This document shows positions 18,355-27,738 of a stretch of DNA of 64,000 nt, one piece after another. A program made the position numbers and the translations under genes. The stretch lies in NCBI GenBank assembly GCA_003222395.1, contig QHWB01000064.1, positions 62,001-126,000 of the forward strand. The letters run 5' to 3'. The stretch's first letter is position 1; each line of letters starts with the position of its first letter. The notes beneath the pieces were generated by a model. That model saw only the letters and a program-made list of their open reading frames with translations. It did not search any database and was not told where the DNA came from. Source of the stretch: Acidobacteriota bacterium (GTDB taxonomy: Bacteria > Acidobacteriota > Vicinamibacteria > Vicinamibacterales > CAVVIG01).

Positions 18355-19280
18355 TTACCGTCCGGAAAAGAACGACGGCAGCGGCAGATCGCGCATGGTG
18401 TGCAAGCCGGGTGCGGCGCTCAGCACTTTGGGAATCGAGTTGACGATGATCGACGCCGTGGCGACGTCGCCGTGAATCCCCCCGGCGATTCTCATCGACA
18501 GGCTGGGCAACCCTTCGATGTCGACCGAATCGTAGGTTTCCGGCGAGCCGAGATATGCCTCCATGTGCAGTTTGATCACCGGCTCGCCTTTGCGGTATCC
18601 GATCCCGTCCTGAATGATGCCGCACACGTAACCCGGATCGACCGCGAGGTACTCGCTCGAGATCGTCACCGACGCGAGCTTCGGCTGAATGTCATCGGCG
18701 ATTCGATCGAGCGTCCAGCCGAGCGAATCGGCAATCATCGCGATCGATTCCGTCATCCCGACGTGGCGCACGCTGCCGTCGTCGACTTTCTTCTGGAACT
18801 GCTCGGTCGTCAGGCCGGCGCCGATCTTCTGCTGGAACGGCAGACGGCGGATTCGCGCATCCTGCACGCGGTTGACGACGATGCGATCGACCCGTTCGCA
18901 CACCGACGTCAACGCGATCGGCAGCGCGTCCATCGCGAAGCCCGGGTTCACACCCGTCCCGAGCACCGCGACCTTCGCCTTCTTCGCCAGCTGATGGATC
19001 TGCCGCGCCTGCCGGATGTGCGTGTAACCCGGGTACGACAACTCCTCCGTCGTCGACACGATCGGCGTCTTCGACTTGAGAATCGTTTCGACCTGCGGCA
19101 GGACACCCTTGATCGACGAGCCGGTGCAGAGGATGACGACGTCGGGCTTCGCGCGCTTCAACGCTTTGGCCCCATCGCCCGCCACTTGATGATCGTGAAC
19201 CCAGGCCGCTGCGCGACTTGCTTGACGATGGCAGCGCCGATAGGACCGAGCCCGAAATGCATCACTTTGATGTTCGGCAT
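18355..19280 (-). pseudogene. 2,4-diaminopentanoate dehydrogenase-like protein, internal out-of-frame deletion
   Basis: The N-terminal Rossmann segment reads MPNIKVMHFGLGPIGAAIV then QRPGFTII from the ATG at 19280, and the frame then stops. In another frame the protein continues AKALKRAKPDVVILCTGSS, then TTEELSYPG, GTGVNPGFAMDALP and a long C-terminal domain to 18355. About 25 residues that normally hold the first cofactor-binding Asp region are missing between the two parts, so the break is a deletion plus frame change rather than a simple base slip. Relatives are NAD(P)-dependent dehydrogenases resembling dihydrodipicolinate reductase. A shortened product starting at 19185 could still be made but would lack NAD(P) binding. 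Confidence 0.75.
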
Positions 19281-19295
19281 AAACTTTTGGATTAT

Positions 19296-20228
19296 ATGCC
19301 AGACCATCCCGGCGGCCTCACACGCGAGCACGTCGTGTGGGCGTACCGATTGCTCCTCGATCGCGATCCCGAGAGCGACGACGTGATCGGTCCGAAGCTC
19401 GCCGGCTCGCGCGACACGCGCGAACTGCGGCATCACCTGATGACGTCTTCAGAATTCCAGGAGAAGAATCGCGACTACGCACACACCAACGACCGAACCA
19501 TCGTGATCAAGGAGCTCGAGAACGGTGTCCGTCTCTTTGTCGATTTGTCCGATCATGTCATCGGTTTGAACATCGTGCGCGGACAGTACGAGCGGGACGC
19601 CACCGAGCTGGTCAGGCGGAGTTTACATCCTGGTGACATCGCGATCGACGCCGGCGCGCACATCGGGCTGTTCGCGATGGAGATGGCGGCGGCGGTTGGA
19701 GCCGGTGGCGTCGTGTACGCGTTCGAGCCGTTCGGCCCCAACGCGGATCTGGTAGAGCGTTCGATTGCCGAGAATCAATTCGAGAAGCGTGTGGTGCTGC
19801 GCCGCTCGGCCGTCGGCGCGGAATCGGGAACGGCAACGCTGACGTTTCCAGTCGAGACGCTGAACACCGGCGGCGCTTACATCGTGCGGCCGGGAACGGC
19901 ACCGATGCCGGGCAACAGGACGACCGAGGTACCGATCGTCGCGCTCGACGATCTCGACATCCGCCGTCCCGTGCGGCTCATCAAGATGGATGTCGAAGGC
20001 GCGGAGCCACTGGTCGTGCGCGGTGCGACGCGTCTGCTCGCTGAAGATCGGCCGCTGATCGTCTCGGAGCTGCATCCGGCGCAGCTCGAACGCGTGTCGG
20101 GCGTGAGCGCCGCGGCATTTCTCGATCAGATGCGCGCGCTCGGCTATCGCGCGACGACGATCGACGGCGCGCCGATCGATCGCACGCCGCATGACGCACT
20201 CGCCTCCGTCGTCTTCCGCACGAACTGA
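19296..20228 (+). CDS. FkbM family methyltransferase with N-terminal DUF4214-like domain
   Basis: A 310-residue protein from the ATG at 19296. Residues 1-60 (HVVWAYRLLLDRDPESDDV, LMTSSEF) resemble DUF4214, common in glycan-related enzymes. The rest is a Rossmann methyltransferase of the FkbM type: IDAGAHIGLFAMEMA (SAM-binding motif I), VYAFEPFGPN, RLIKMDVEGAEP and VSELHP. FkbM enzymes O-methylate sugars or polyketides, so surface polysaccharide modification is likely. Its start is 15 bp from the divergent dehydrogenase pseudogene. Confidence 0.9.
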   Translation: MPDHPGGLTREHVVWAYRLLLDRDPESDDVIGPKLAGSRDTRELRHHLMTSSEFQEKNRDYAHTNDRTIVIKELENGVRLFVDLSDHVIGLNIVRGQYERDATELVRRSLHPGDIAIDAGAHIGLFAMEMAAAVGAGGVVYAFEPFGPNADLVERSIAENQFEKRVVLRRSAVGAESGTATLTFPVETLNTGGAYIVRPGTAPMPGNRTTEVPIVALDDLDIRRPVRLIKMDVEGAEPLVVRGATRLLAEDRPLIVSELHPAQLERVSGVSAAAFLDQMRALGYRATTIDGAPIDRTPHDALASVVFRTN

Positions 20229-20322
20229 ACAATCCGCTCGCTCATTTTGTTGCCGTCAGGCTGCAACGGGACATCGACATCGCAACGAGCCGCACGGCAG
20301 CAGTGGTGTAGCATTCTCGAGC

Positions 20323-22263
20323 ATGCGCGGCGCATTTGTCGCCATCCTTTCGATCGTGCAGGGGGCGACGCCGGCGGCCGCCCAGGGCATCATCACGCCG
20401 CCGCTCTCGCCGCGCAACGCCAGCTACACGATCACCGCGCGCCTCGATCCATCCACGCACACGATTGCGGCATCCGAGACGCTCGTGTGGCGCAACATCT
20501 CCACGACGACGGCCACCGAGCTGCGCTTTCATCTGTACTGGAACGCGTGGCGCAACAACCGCTCGACCTACATGCGCGAATCGCGACTGGGAGGGACTCC
20601 TCCGAACGAGGACGCCGACAACACGTCCGATGCCGAGCGCTCGCGCATAGACGTCACGTCCATCCGCCTTGCCGCCCCCTTCGCGGCAGACCTGACGGCC
20701 GCGCAGCATTTCATCGCGCCGGACGATGACAACGAGAGCGACCAGACGGTGATGGCCGTGCCGCTGCCGCGTCCGATCGGTGCGGGTCAATCGGCCACGA
20801 TCGAGATCGCGTGGACCGCGCATGTGCCCCGCGCGATCGCTCGCACCGGCGTCGTCGGACATTTCTACTTCATCGCACAGTGGTTTCCGAAGCTCGGCGT
20901 CCTGCAGGACGACGGATGGAACTGCCATCAGTTCCATTCGAGCACCGAGTTCTTCGCCGATTACGGATCGTACGACGTCTCGCTCACCGTGCCGCGCGGC
21001 TGGATCGTGGGCGCGACGGGCGTCGAGCGCGAGCGGCGCGACGAGGGCGGCAACGCGACCGTCCATCGCTACTACCAGGACGACGTTCACGACTTCGCGT
21101 GGACGACGAGCCCCGACTACGTCGAGCGCGTCGAACTGTTCGAGCATCCGACGCTGCCGCGCGTCACGATGCGGCTGCTGCTGCAGCCGGAGCACGCCGT
21201 GCAGGCCGATCGCCATTTCGCGGCGACGCGCGCCACGCTGCAGTACTACGGCGAGTGGTTCGGCGCGTATCCGTACGATCACATCACGATCGTCGATCCC
21301 GCGTACCACAGCCGCGCAGGCGGCATGGAATATCCGACGCTCTTCACCGCCGGAACGCGCTGGCTGGCGCCGAGCGGCGTCGTGACGCCCGAGGAAGTGA
21401 CCGTGCACGAGGCCGGACATCAGTGGTGGTACGGGATGGTCGGCAGCAACGAGTTCGAAGACGCGTGGCTCGACGAAGGCTTCAATCAATTCTCGACCGC
21501 CCGCGCCGTCGCCGCCGCGTACGCGCCGCACTATTACACCCGGCGCTATTTCGGCGGCTTCGTCCCGTACGTGTTCAGCGACATCGTGCTCTCGCGCGAG
21601 GTCGACGACAACGACTGGAGCGCCTACGCGGCGGCCGCCAGACGCGACGTCCAGTCGACGCCGAGCTACCGATACTTTCCGACGTCGGCCGGCGGCATCA
21701 CGTACGCCAAGACGGCGCTGTGGCTGAACACGATGGAGCGCTGGCTCGGGTGGCCGCTGCTGCAGCGGATCATGTCCACGTACTTCGCGCGCTGGAAGTT
21801 CGCTCATCCCTCGCCGCACGACTTCTTCGATACGGCCACGGCCGTCGCCGGCCGCGATCTCGGATGGTTCTTCGATCAGGTGTACCGCAGCTCGAATGCG
21901 TTCGACTACGGCATCGACGACTTGTCCAGCGTCGACGATGGCGGCGAGCAGCGGACGACGGTGGTCGTGCGCCGGTACGGTGAAGCGATCTTCCCAATCG
22001 ACGTGCGCGTGACGTTCGCGAACGGCGAGCAGGTGACGGAACACTGGGAAGGACGCGATCGCTGGAAGGCGTACGTCTACACCCGCGCCGCCGCCGCGCA
22101 GTCGGCCGAAGCCGATCCCGGCCACGTGCTGCTGCTCGACGTGAACCGAACGAACAACTCCAGATCGCTCGCGCCGCGCGCGCCGGACGCCGGCGCGAAG
22201 TGGTCGACGATCTGGCTCGTGTGGCTCGAGGACTGCGTCCTGTCATGGGCATCGTTGGCGTGA
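20323..22263 (+). CDS. M1 family metallopeptidase, secreted
   Basis: A 646-residue protein from the ATG at 20323 with a signal peptide ending near PAAAQG. The aminopeptidase N-like N-terminal beta domain is followed by the catalytic domain: AGGMEYPTLF (the GXMEN-type exopeptidase motif), HEAGH at residues 362-366 and the third zinc ligand Glu385 in WLDEGF, with exactly 18 residues between as in gluzincins. It should cleave N-terminal residues from peptides in the periplasm. A TAGCAT hexamer lies 8 nt before the ATG. It overlaps the next gene by 19 bp. Confidence 0.92.
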   Translation: MRGAFVAILSIVQGATPAAAQGIITPPLSPRNASYTITARLDPSTHTIAASETLVWRNISTTTATELRFHLYWNAWRNNRSTYMRESRLGGTPPNEDADNTSDAERSRIDVTSIRLAAPFAADLTAAQHFIAPDDDNESDQTVMAVPLPRPIGAGQSATIEIAWTAHVPRAIARTGVVGHFYFIAQWFPKLGVLQDDGWNCHQFHSSTEFFADYGSYDVSLTVPRGWIVGATGVERERRDEGGNATVHRYYQDDVHDFAWTTSPDYVERVELFEHPTLPRVTMRLLLQPEHAVQADRHFAATRATLQYYGEWFGAYPYDHITIVDPAYHSRAGGMEYPTLFTAGTRWLAPSGVVTPEEVTVHEAGHQWWYGMVGSNEFEDAWLDEGFNQFSTARAVAAAYAPHYYTRRYFGGFVPYVFSDIVLSREVDDNDWSAYAAAARRDVQSTPSYRYFPTSAGGITYAKTALWLNTMERWLGWPLLQRIMSTYFARWKFAHPSPHDFFDTATAVAGRDLGWFFDQVYRSSNAFDYGIDDLSSVDDGGEQRTTVVVRRYGEAIFPIDVRVTFANGEQVTEHWEGRDRWKAYVYTRAAAAQSAEADPGHVLLLDVNRTNNSRSLAPRAPDAGAKWSTIWLVWLEDCVLSWASLA

Positions 22264-23249
22264 CGTTTCTCGACGGCGTCCGGCGCGTCAACCGCGCGCC
22301 GGCCATCCTGATCGGCGTGTGGCTGTTGACGTGCGCGGTGACACTGCCGCTCGCGCTCGCGATGCGCGCGATGATCGTCGAGCACCTCGGCAGCAGCCTG
22401 GCGGCCGACGCCGCGGCGAACGGCGTCAACTACGAATGGATGCAGGAATTCGCCGACCAGGCCACCGGCATCGGCGTCACGTTCAAGCCGACCATCATCG
22501 GCTTCGCGGCGGTCGTCGACAACATGAGCGCCTTCATGGACAACAGCTCGCGGCCGATCGTCATCGTCTGCGCCGGCGGCGCCTACATCGCGCTGTGGAT
22601 TTTCCTCGCGGGCGGAATCATCGATCGGTACGCGCGCGATCGCGCGCTCCACGCGCACGGTTTCTTCGCGGCCTGCGGCGTGTTCTTCTTCCGCTTTCTT
22701 CGGCTCGCCGTGGTCCAGTGGCTGGTGTACGCGTTCCTGTTCGGCGCGATGCACGGCTGGCTCTTCGATCGGCTCTACGCTCGAATGACCCGCGACGTCA
22801 CGTCCGAGCGGACCGCGTTTTTCGCGCGCGTCGCGCTGTATCTCGTCTTCGGCGTCCTGGTTGCCGGATGCAATCTGGTGTTCGACTACACGAAAGTCCG
22901 CGCCGTCGTCGAGGACCGCCGCAGCATGCTCGGCGCCGTGAACGCCGCGCTGCAATTCATCCAGCGGAACTACGCGGCGGCCGTCGCGTTGTACGCGCTC
23001 GACTTCGCCGCGTTTCTCGCCGTCATCGCGGCGTACGCGATGGTCGCCCCGAGCGCGGGCGGCGCCGGGGCGATGGTGTGGGCCGCGTTCACGATCGGGC
23101 AGCTGTACGTGCTCGCGCGGTTGTGGGTGAAGCTGGTGTTCTGGTCGTCGGAGACGGCGCTCTTCCAACAGCGGCTCGCGCACGCCGGCTATGTCGCCCG
23201 GCCGGAACCGACCTGGCCCGATTCGCCGGCAGCAGAGAGCATTTCGTAG
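22245..23249 (+). CDS. Polytopic membrane protein, unknown function
   Basis: A 334-residue protein from the ATG at 22245, inside the end of the M1 peptidase gene, so the two are probably translationally coupled. It has about six hydrophobic segments, including PAILIGVWLLTCAVTLPLAL near the N-terminus, IVCAGGAYIALWIFLAGGII and VALYLVFGVLVAGCNLVFDY, separated by short charged loops (DRYARDRAL, DYTKVRAVVEDRRS). No transporter or enzyme signature is recognised. The layout resembles integral membrane proteins sometimes found next to peptidases in this phylum. Confidence 0.85.
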   Translation: MGIVGVTFLDGVRRVNRAPAILIGVWLLTCAVTLPLALAMRAMIVEHLGSSLAADAAANGVNYEWMQEFADQATGIGVTFKPTIIGFAAVVDNMSAFMDNSSRPIVIVCAGGAYIALWIFLAGGIIDRYARDRALHAHGFFAACGVFFFRFLRLAVVQWLVYAFLFGAMHGWLFDRLYARMTRDVTSERTAFFARVALYLVFGVLVAGCNLVFDYTKVRAVVEDRRSMLGAVNAALQFIQRNYAAAVALYALDFAAFLAVIAAYAMVAPSAGGAGAMVWAAFTIGQLYVLARLWVKLVFWSSETALFQQRLAHAGYVARPEPTWPDSPAAESIS

Positions 23250-23250
23250 G

Positions 23251-23268
23251 GCGGACCGATGTGTCCGC
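23251..23268. repeat. GGCGGAC-type hairpin (family D) between convergent genes
   Basis: GCGGAC and GTCCGC form a 6-bp stem with a 6-nt loop directly after the stop of the membrane protein gene and 11 bp before the stop of the convergent DUF1259 gene. A T-run is absent, so it is not a standard terminator. The arms recall the hairpin upstream of ftsH at 26011-26027. Confidence 0.5.
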
Positions 23269-23279
23269 TCCTGCGGGCA

Positions 23280-24185
23280 CTACGGCTTCTTCAACTCCGC
23301 CAGCGCGGCTTTCAAGCCGCTCGCGACGGTCGCCGCATCGCCTTCTCCCCAGAAGTGCATGAAGTAGAGATCTGGCGATCCGTGAAGCATGTGATTGTGC
23401 AGCGCGGTGATGCCAATGTCGTGCTGACGCAGCACCCGCGCGATCTTGTTCACTTCATCGGCGAGCATCACGAAATCGCCGGTCGCGGCGACCTTGCCGT
23501 TGCCGGTTGACTGAAAGTTGATCGCCGTCGCCATCCCCATGCTCGGGGGAAGCGTGACGCCCATCATCTGAATCGTCTCGGGACGCGGCTGCGACAAGCC
23601 GAGCACGCCGTTGTTGACGGTCCCCTTCAGGCCGATCGCCTGCTGGATTTGATCGGCGGCGAGATCATCGGTTGCGCCGCTCGTGCCTGTCGGCGCCGGC
23701 GGCGCGGACATCGGCGTCCTGGTTTTCGAGAGCGCGTCCTTCAGGCTCGCGGCGAGCGTCGGCGCGCTGCCCTGCCCCCAGAAATGGAGATACATCACGC
23801 TCGGCGTCTCGTTGATCAAGTGATTGTGGAGCGCGGTAATCTCGAAGCCGTGCTGCTGCAGCGTGGAGATGACCGGATTGATCTCGGCATCCGTCAGCAC
23901 GAGGTCGCCGTGCGCGACTGCCGACGATCCGTTGGCCTTGAACGCCGCCCATCCGCCGAGCGCGAAGCCGGCTTTGACTTTCACGCTGCCGACGGTGACG
24001 TTCAGATCCGATCGCGGAAAGGCAACGCGGTACACGTCACCCGGCATCACCTGACCGCTCTTGCCGATCGCGCGATCGATGGCCGCCGTGTCGAGACCGG
24101 CAGCTTTGGGCGGGGCGGGCGTCTGTGCGCGGACACAGATCGCCGCAAGCGTAAGAATGAGGTAAAGGAGAATGGGGCGCTTCAT
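23280..24185 (-). CDS. Secreted protein with two DUF1259 (LpqO/LppY-like) domains
   Basis: A 301-residue protein from the ATG at 24185 with a signal peptide (LLYLILTLAAICVRAQ). Two copies of the DUF1259 fold are visible: residues ~30-150 (GDVYRVAFPRSDL, ITALHNHLINETP, MYLHFWGQG) and ~170-300 (GITALHNHMLHGSP, LYFMHFWGEG). The repeated ALHNH and HFWG motifs are rich in His and could bind metal. Members are known mainly as actinobacterial lipoproteins of unknown role. GATAAT lies 7 nt before the ATG. Confidence 0.88.
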   Translation of the reverse strand: MKRPILLYLILTLAAICVRAQTPAPPKAAGLDTAAIDRAIGKSGQVMPGDVYRVAFPRSDLNVTVGSVKVKAGFALGGWAAFKANGSSAVAHGDLVLTDAEINPVISTLQQHGFEITALHNHLINETPSVMYLHFWGQGSAPTLAASLKDALSKTRTPMSAPPAPTGTSGATDDLAADQIQQAIGLKGTVNNGVLGLSQPRPETIQMMGVTLPPSMGMATAINFQSTGNGKVAATGDFVMLADEVNKIARVLRQHDIGITALHNHMLHGSPDLYFMHFWGEGDAATVASGLKAALAELKKP

Positions 24186-24200
24186 ACGCCCCATTATCGA

Positions 24201-25985
24201 CTACGCGGCGTTGGCGATGATCGTCTTGATGGCGTCGGCGTCGAGCGACTCGACCGCCAGCAGCTCTTCCGCCATCGCGCGCACGGCCGCGCGGTTCTTC
24301 GCGACGACCTGACGCGCGGTCTCGTAGCCACGCATCACGAGCTCGTGCACTTCCTCGTCGACGCGCTGCGCCGTCGCTTCGCTGATGCCGGCGCCGCGAT
24401 CGGTCTCCCACGGGTTGCCCGGCGTCCGGTACGCCAGCGGGCCGAGCGTCGACATGCCGAACTCGCAGACCATGCGGCGCGCGATGTCGGTCGCCCGCTC
24501 GATGTCGTTTCCAGCGCCGCTCGTCATCTGGCGGAGGAACAACTCCTCGGCGACGCGTCCGCCCATCAGAATCGCCAGCTGCGCGTCGAGGAACTCGCGC
24601 GTGTGCGTATAGCGGTCGCCTTCGGGCAGCTGCATCGTCACGCCGAGCGCGCGGCCGCGCGGGACGATCGTGACTTTGTGCAGCGGATCGGCGTCGGGCA
24701 GCAGCGCCGCGACAACCGCGTGCCCCGCTTCGTGATACGCGCAGGTAATGCGCTCGTGCTCGCTCATCGCGAGCGACTTGCGCTCGACGCCCATGAGGAC
24801 CTTGTCGCGCGCCTGATCGAGATCCTCGTTCGTCACGACCTGGCGGCCGCTGCGGACGGCGAACAGCGCGGCTTCGTTGATCAGGTTCGCGAGATCGGCG
24901 CCCGAGAAGCCGGGCGTGCCGCGCGCAATCTGACGGAGATCGATGTCCGTATCGAGCGCGACTTTCTTCGAATGGATCTTCAGGATCTGCTCGCGTCCCT
25001 TGACGTCGGGCGCGCCGACGGTCACCTGGCGATCGAAGCGGCCGGGACGCAGCAGCGCCGGATCGAGAATGTCGGGCCGATTGGTCGCCGCGATGATGAC
25101 GATGCCCTGGTTGGGCGCGAAACCGTCCATCTCGACGAGCAGCTGATTCAGCGTCTGCTCACGCTCCTCGTGCGACAGCGAGTTGCCGCCGCGGCTGCGG
25201 CCCACGGCGTCGAGCTCGTCGATGAAGACGATGCACGAGGGATGACGGCGCGCATCGCGGAACAGTTTGCGGATGCGCGATGCGCCGACGCCCGCATACA
25301 TCTCGACGAAGTCCGATCCGCTCGCAAACAGGAACGGCGCCTTCGCTTCGCCGGCGATCGATCGCGCCAGCAGCGTCTTGCCGGTTCCGGGAGGTCCGAC
25401 GAGCAGCACGCCCTTCGGAATGCGTCCACCGATCGCCGAGAACCGCTCGGGCTCGCGGAGGAAGTCGACAATCTCCTTCACTTCTGCCTTGGCCTCGTCG
25501 ACCCCGGCGACGTCGTCGAAGGTCACTGTCGCCGTCTCCGGATCGGCTTCGCGCGTCTTGCTCTCCAGCGCCGGAATGCGTCCCGTCGTCACGCGATACA
25601 GGGTGAAGCCGAGCAGGCCGACGAAGCCGACGCCAAGCACCAGCGCGCCGTAGCTGTACGCGCTCTGTTCGCTCGCGGTCCGCACATCGAGCCGCACGTT
25701 GCGGCGCGCGAGCTCCGGCACGAACGCCGCATTGCTCGTTACGTAGTTGGCCGGCGCCGTCGTCCGAAACGCCTCACCGCTCCTCAGCTTGAAGTCGAGC
25801 GTGTCGCCGTTGACGACCACTTCGGCCAGCGCACCGCGGTCGAGATGCCGCAGCAGGTCGGAAAACGGCACCTGCGCTACTTGCACGCCGCTCCTCGAAC
25901 GCAGCAGGGCGACGGCCGCGATCAGAACGAGCACGGCGACGGCGGAACCAATGATGGCGCGGCGGGACCACTTGCGACCAAACAC
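24201..25985 (-). CDS. ftsH: ATP-dependent zinc metalloprotease FtsH
   Basis: A 594-residue protein from the GTG at 25985, chosen because GGAG lies 7 nt upstream. Two membrane helices (residues ~11-28 and ~112-130) flank a periplasmic domain. The AAA module has Walker A GPPGTGKT at 197-204, Walker [11 protein letters not shown] and the [22 protein letters not shown]; the protease domain has HEAGH at 418-422. It degrades unassembled membrane and regulatory proteins. Slightly shorter than E. coli FtsH at the C-terminus, otherwise complete. A palindrome lies in its leader region. Confidence 0.96.
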   Translation of the reverse strand: MFGRKWSRRAIIGSAVAVLVLIAAVALLRSRSGVQVAQVPFSDLLRHLDRGALAEVVVNGDTLDFKLRSGEAFRTTAPANYVTSNAAFVPELARRNVRLDVRTASEQSAYSYGALVLGVGFVGLLGFTLYRVTTGRIPALESKTREADPETATVTFDDVAGVDEAKAEVKEIVDFLREPERFSAIGGRIPKGVLLVGPPGTGKTLLARSIAGEAKAPFLFASGSDFVEMYAGVGASRIRKLFRDARRHPSCIVFIDELDAVGRSRGGNSLSHEEREQTLNQLLVEMDGFAPNQGIVIIAATNRPDILDPALLRPGRFDRQVTVGAPDVKGREQILKIHSKKVALDTDIDLRQIARGTPGFSGADLANLINEAALFAVRSGRQVVTNEDLDQARDKVLMGVERKSLAMSEHERITCAYHEAGHAVVAALLPDADPLHKVTIVPRGRALGVTMQLPEGDRYTHTREFLDAQLAILMGGRVAEELFLRQMTSGAGNDIERATDIARRMVCEFGMSTLGPLAYRTPGNPWETDRGAGISEATAQRVDEEVHELVMRGYETARQVVAKNRAAVRAMAEELLAVESLDADAIKTIIANAA

Positions 25986-26010
25986 GTGACACTCCAGTGC
26001 TTTGCGACCG

Positions 26011-26027
26011 GTCCGCCAAAGGCGGAC
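26011..26027. repeat. Family D hairpin upstream of ftsH
   Basis: A perfect 7-bp hairpin, GTCCGCC-AAA-GGCGGAC, 26 nt upstream of the ftsH GTG. It would be in the mRNA leader if transcription starts further upstream. Related GGCGGAC sequences occur at 23251-23268 and inside the AMP-ligase insertion at 43181-43224. Confidence 0.65.
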
Positions 26028-26091
26028 ACTACCTACCAGGTCGTCGTGAGTAGCTCGGGTTGTGTGAGGAATCTCCGCGGGGGACGCGGAA

Positions 26092-26856
26092 ATGTGTTCA
26101 CATCTTAACATACGTATCGGCTGTTCGGGCTGGCAGTACAAGCACTGGCGGGGAGATTTTTATCCTGTCGACCTGCCCCAGACGCGATGGCTCGAGCATT
26201 ACGCCGAACGCTTCGATACGGTCGAGATCAACAACACCTTCTATCGCCTTCCCGATGCGACGACCTTCGCCGCCTGGGGACGCCGCGCGCCGCGCGGCTT
26301 CGTCTACGCCGTCAAGGCGAGCCGGTTCCTGACGCACATGAAGAAGCTGAAGGATCCCGAGGAGCCGCTACAGCTGTTCTTCTCGCGGGCGGCGCGACTC
26401 GCGCGGATGTTCGGTCCGGTCCTCTACCAGCTGCCGCCGCGTTGGCCTGTGAACCTCGAACGGTTCGAGCATTTCCTCAAAGCGCTGCCGCGCCGGCGCC
26501 GGCACGCGATCGAGTTTCGCGAGCCGAGCTGGTATAACGACGATGTGTTCGCGCTGATGCGGAAGCATCGCGTGGCGCTCTGTCTTCACGACATGGCCGG
26601 GTCCGCGAGCGGCCGTCGCGCCATCGGACCGTTCGTGTACGCGCGGTTCCACGGCGCCCAGAAGTACTCCGGCAGCTACAGCGACGCCGCGCTCGAACAG
26701 TGGGCGTCGTGGCTCGGCGAACAGGCGAAGCGCGGCGCGCCGATCTACGCGTACTTCAACAACGACACCGGAGGACACGCGCCGCGCGATGCCGTTCGCT
26801 TGCGCGAACGGCTCGACATTCTCTTAACGCGTGGGGAATCCACCCCCACGCGCTGA
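26092..26856 (+). CDS. DUF72 family protein (YecE-like)
   Basis: A 254-residue protein. DUF72 hallmarks are present: IGCSGWQYKHWRGDFYP at the N-terminus, FDTVEINNTFYRLP, FVYAVKASRFLTHMKKL, FEHFLKALPRRRRHAIEFRE and the C-terminal IYAYFNNDTGGHAPRDA. The family folds as a TIM barrel of unknown biochemical role. It is divergent from ftsH and 48 bp upstream of nadE. Its last ~9 codons are formed by a 9-bp GC palindrome resembling family B repeats, so the normal C-terminus may have been replaced. Confidence 0.9.
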   Translation: MCSHLNIRIGCSGWQYKHWRGDFYPVDLPQTRWLEHYAERFDTVEINNTFYRLPDATTFAAWGRRAPRGFVYAVKASRFLTHMKKLKDPEEPLQLFFSRAARLARMFGPVLYQLPPRWPVNLERFEHFLKALPRRRRHAIEFREPSWYNDDVFALMRKHRVALCLHDMAGSASGRRAIGPFVYARFHGAQKYSGSYSDAALEQWASWLGEQAKRGAPIYAYFNNDTGGHAPRDAVRLRERLDILLTRGESTPTR

Positions 26857-26877
26857 CGCGCTCGCGCTCGCCCTTTC
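26828..26877. repeat. Family B-like palindrome at the DUF72 3' end
   Basis: On the minus strand it reads GCGAGCGCGAGCG, then a perfect 9-bp stem CGCGTGGGG/CCCCACGCG around 26828-26852. The order of a GAGCG-rich stretch followed by a GTGGGGGTGG hairpin matches elements at 60047-60119 and 63151-63223, although the GAA-loop hairpin of those copies is absent. It may also end transcription before nadE. Confidence 0.45.
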
Positions 26878-26892
26878 TACCATTCCTGCCCC

Positions 26893-26898
26893 TACAAT
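26893..26898 (+). promoter_or_regulatory. -10-like hexamer of nadE, leaderless spacing
   Basis: TACAAT lies 6 nt before the nadE ATG, so a transcript starting at the usual distance would begin at or next to the A of the start codon. No Shine-Dalgarno is present. No clear -35 was seen. Confidence 0.5.
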
Positions 26899-26904
26899 GC
26901 CTCC

Positions 26905-27669
26905 ATGTCGAAAAGTGATCGCATCGCCGCGTGGATGCGGCGGCAGATGACCGCCGCGGGCGCGCGCGGCTTCATCGTCGGGCTGAGCGGCGGCGTCGAT
27001 TCGGCGGTCGTCGCGCGGCTCTCGCAGCTCGCGGCGCCGGGCAACGTCATCGCGGCCATCCTGCCGTGCCACAGCGATCCGCAGGACGAATACGATGCAG
27101 CGCTCGTCGCGCGGCATTTCTCGCTGGCGACGCTGCGCGTCGACCTGACGCCGACCTACGAGGCGCTCGCCGGCGACGTGCAGGCGGCGCTCAACGCCCT
27201 GCCGCCGCAGACGCGCGCCGCGTCTCCTTCCGATCCGCTGCGCGGCCGCGTGCCGCTCGCCAACATGAAGCCGCGCCTCCGCATGACGACCCTCTACTTC
27301 TTCGCGAACACGCTGAACTACCTCGTCGCCGGGACCGGCAACGAGTCCGAGCTTTCGATCGGCTACTTCACGAAGTACGGCGACGGCGGGTGCGATCTGC
27401 TCCCGCTCGGCAACCTCGTGAAGAGCGAAGTGCGCGCGCTCGCGCGCGAGCTGAACGTGCCGCAGGCCATCGTGGATCGGCCGCCGAGCGCCGGCTTGTG
27501 GCTCGGTCAGGTCGACGAAGAAGAAATGGGGTTCACCTACGCGGATCTGGAGCGGTATCTGGAAGACGGCGCGCAGGGCGTGTCACCGGCGCTCGCGATG
27601 AAGATCGAGCGGCTCGTGCGGATCAGCGAGCACAAACGTCAGTTACCGCCGCTGCCGGAGGGCGATTGA
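26905..27669 (+). CDS. nadE: NH3-dependent NAD+ synthetase
   Basis: A 254-residue single-domain enzyme that amidates nicotinic acid adenine dinucleotide to NAD+. The ATP PP-loop SGGVDS is at residues 28-33; NYLVAGTGNESELSIGYFTKYGDGG, DLLPLGNLVKSEVRALA and DRPPSAGLW form the deamido-NAD site. There is no glutaminase domain, so free ammonia is the amide donor. It is followed by a convergent response regulator 69 bp away. Confidence 0.96.
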   Translation: MSKSDRIAAWMRRQMTAAGARGFIVGLSGGVDSAVVARLSQLAAPGNVIAAILPCHSDPQDEYDAALVARHFSLATLRVDLTPTYEALAGDVQAALNALPPQTRAASPSDPLRGRVPLANMKPRLRMTTLYFFANTLNYLVAGTGNESELSIGYFTKYGDGGCDLLPLGNLVKSEVRALARELNVPQAIVDRPPSAGLWLGQVDEEEMGFTYADLERYLEDGAQGVSPALAMKIERLVRISEHKRQLPPLPEGD

Positions 27670-27738
27670 CCTCTCTACCACGAAGGACGCGGAAAACAAA
27701 TTCCGGCCACGAAGAGACGAAAAAAGAAGCGTGGCGAG

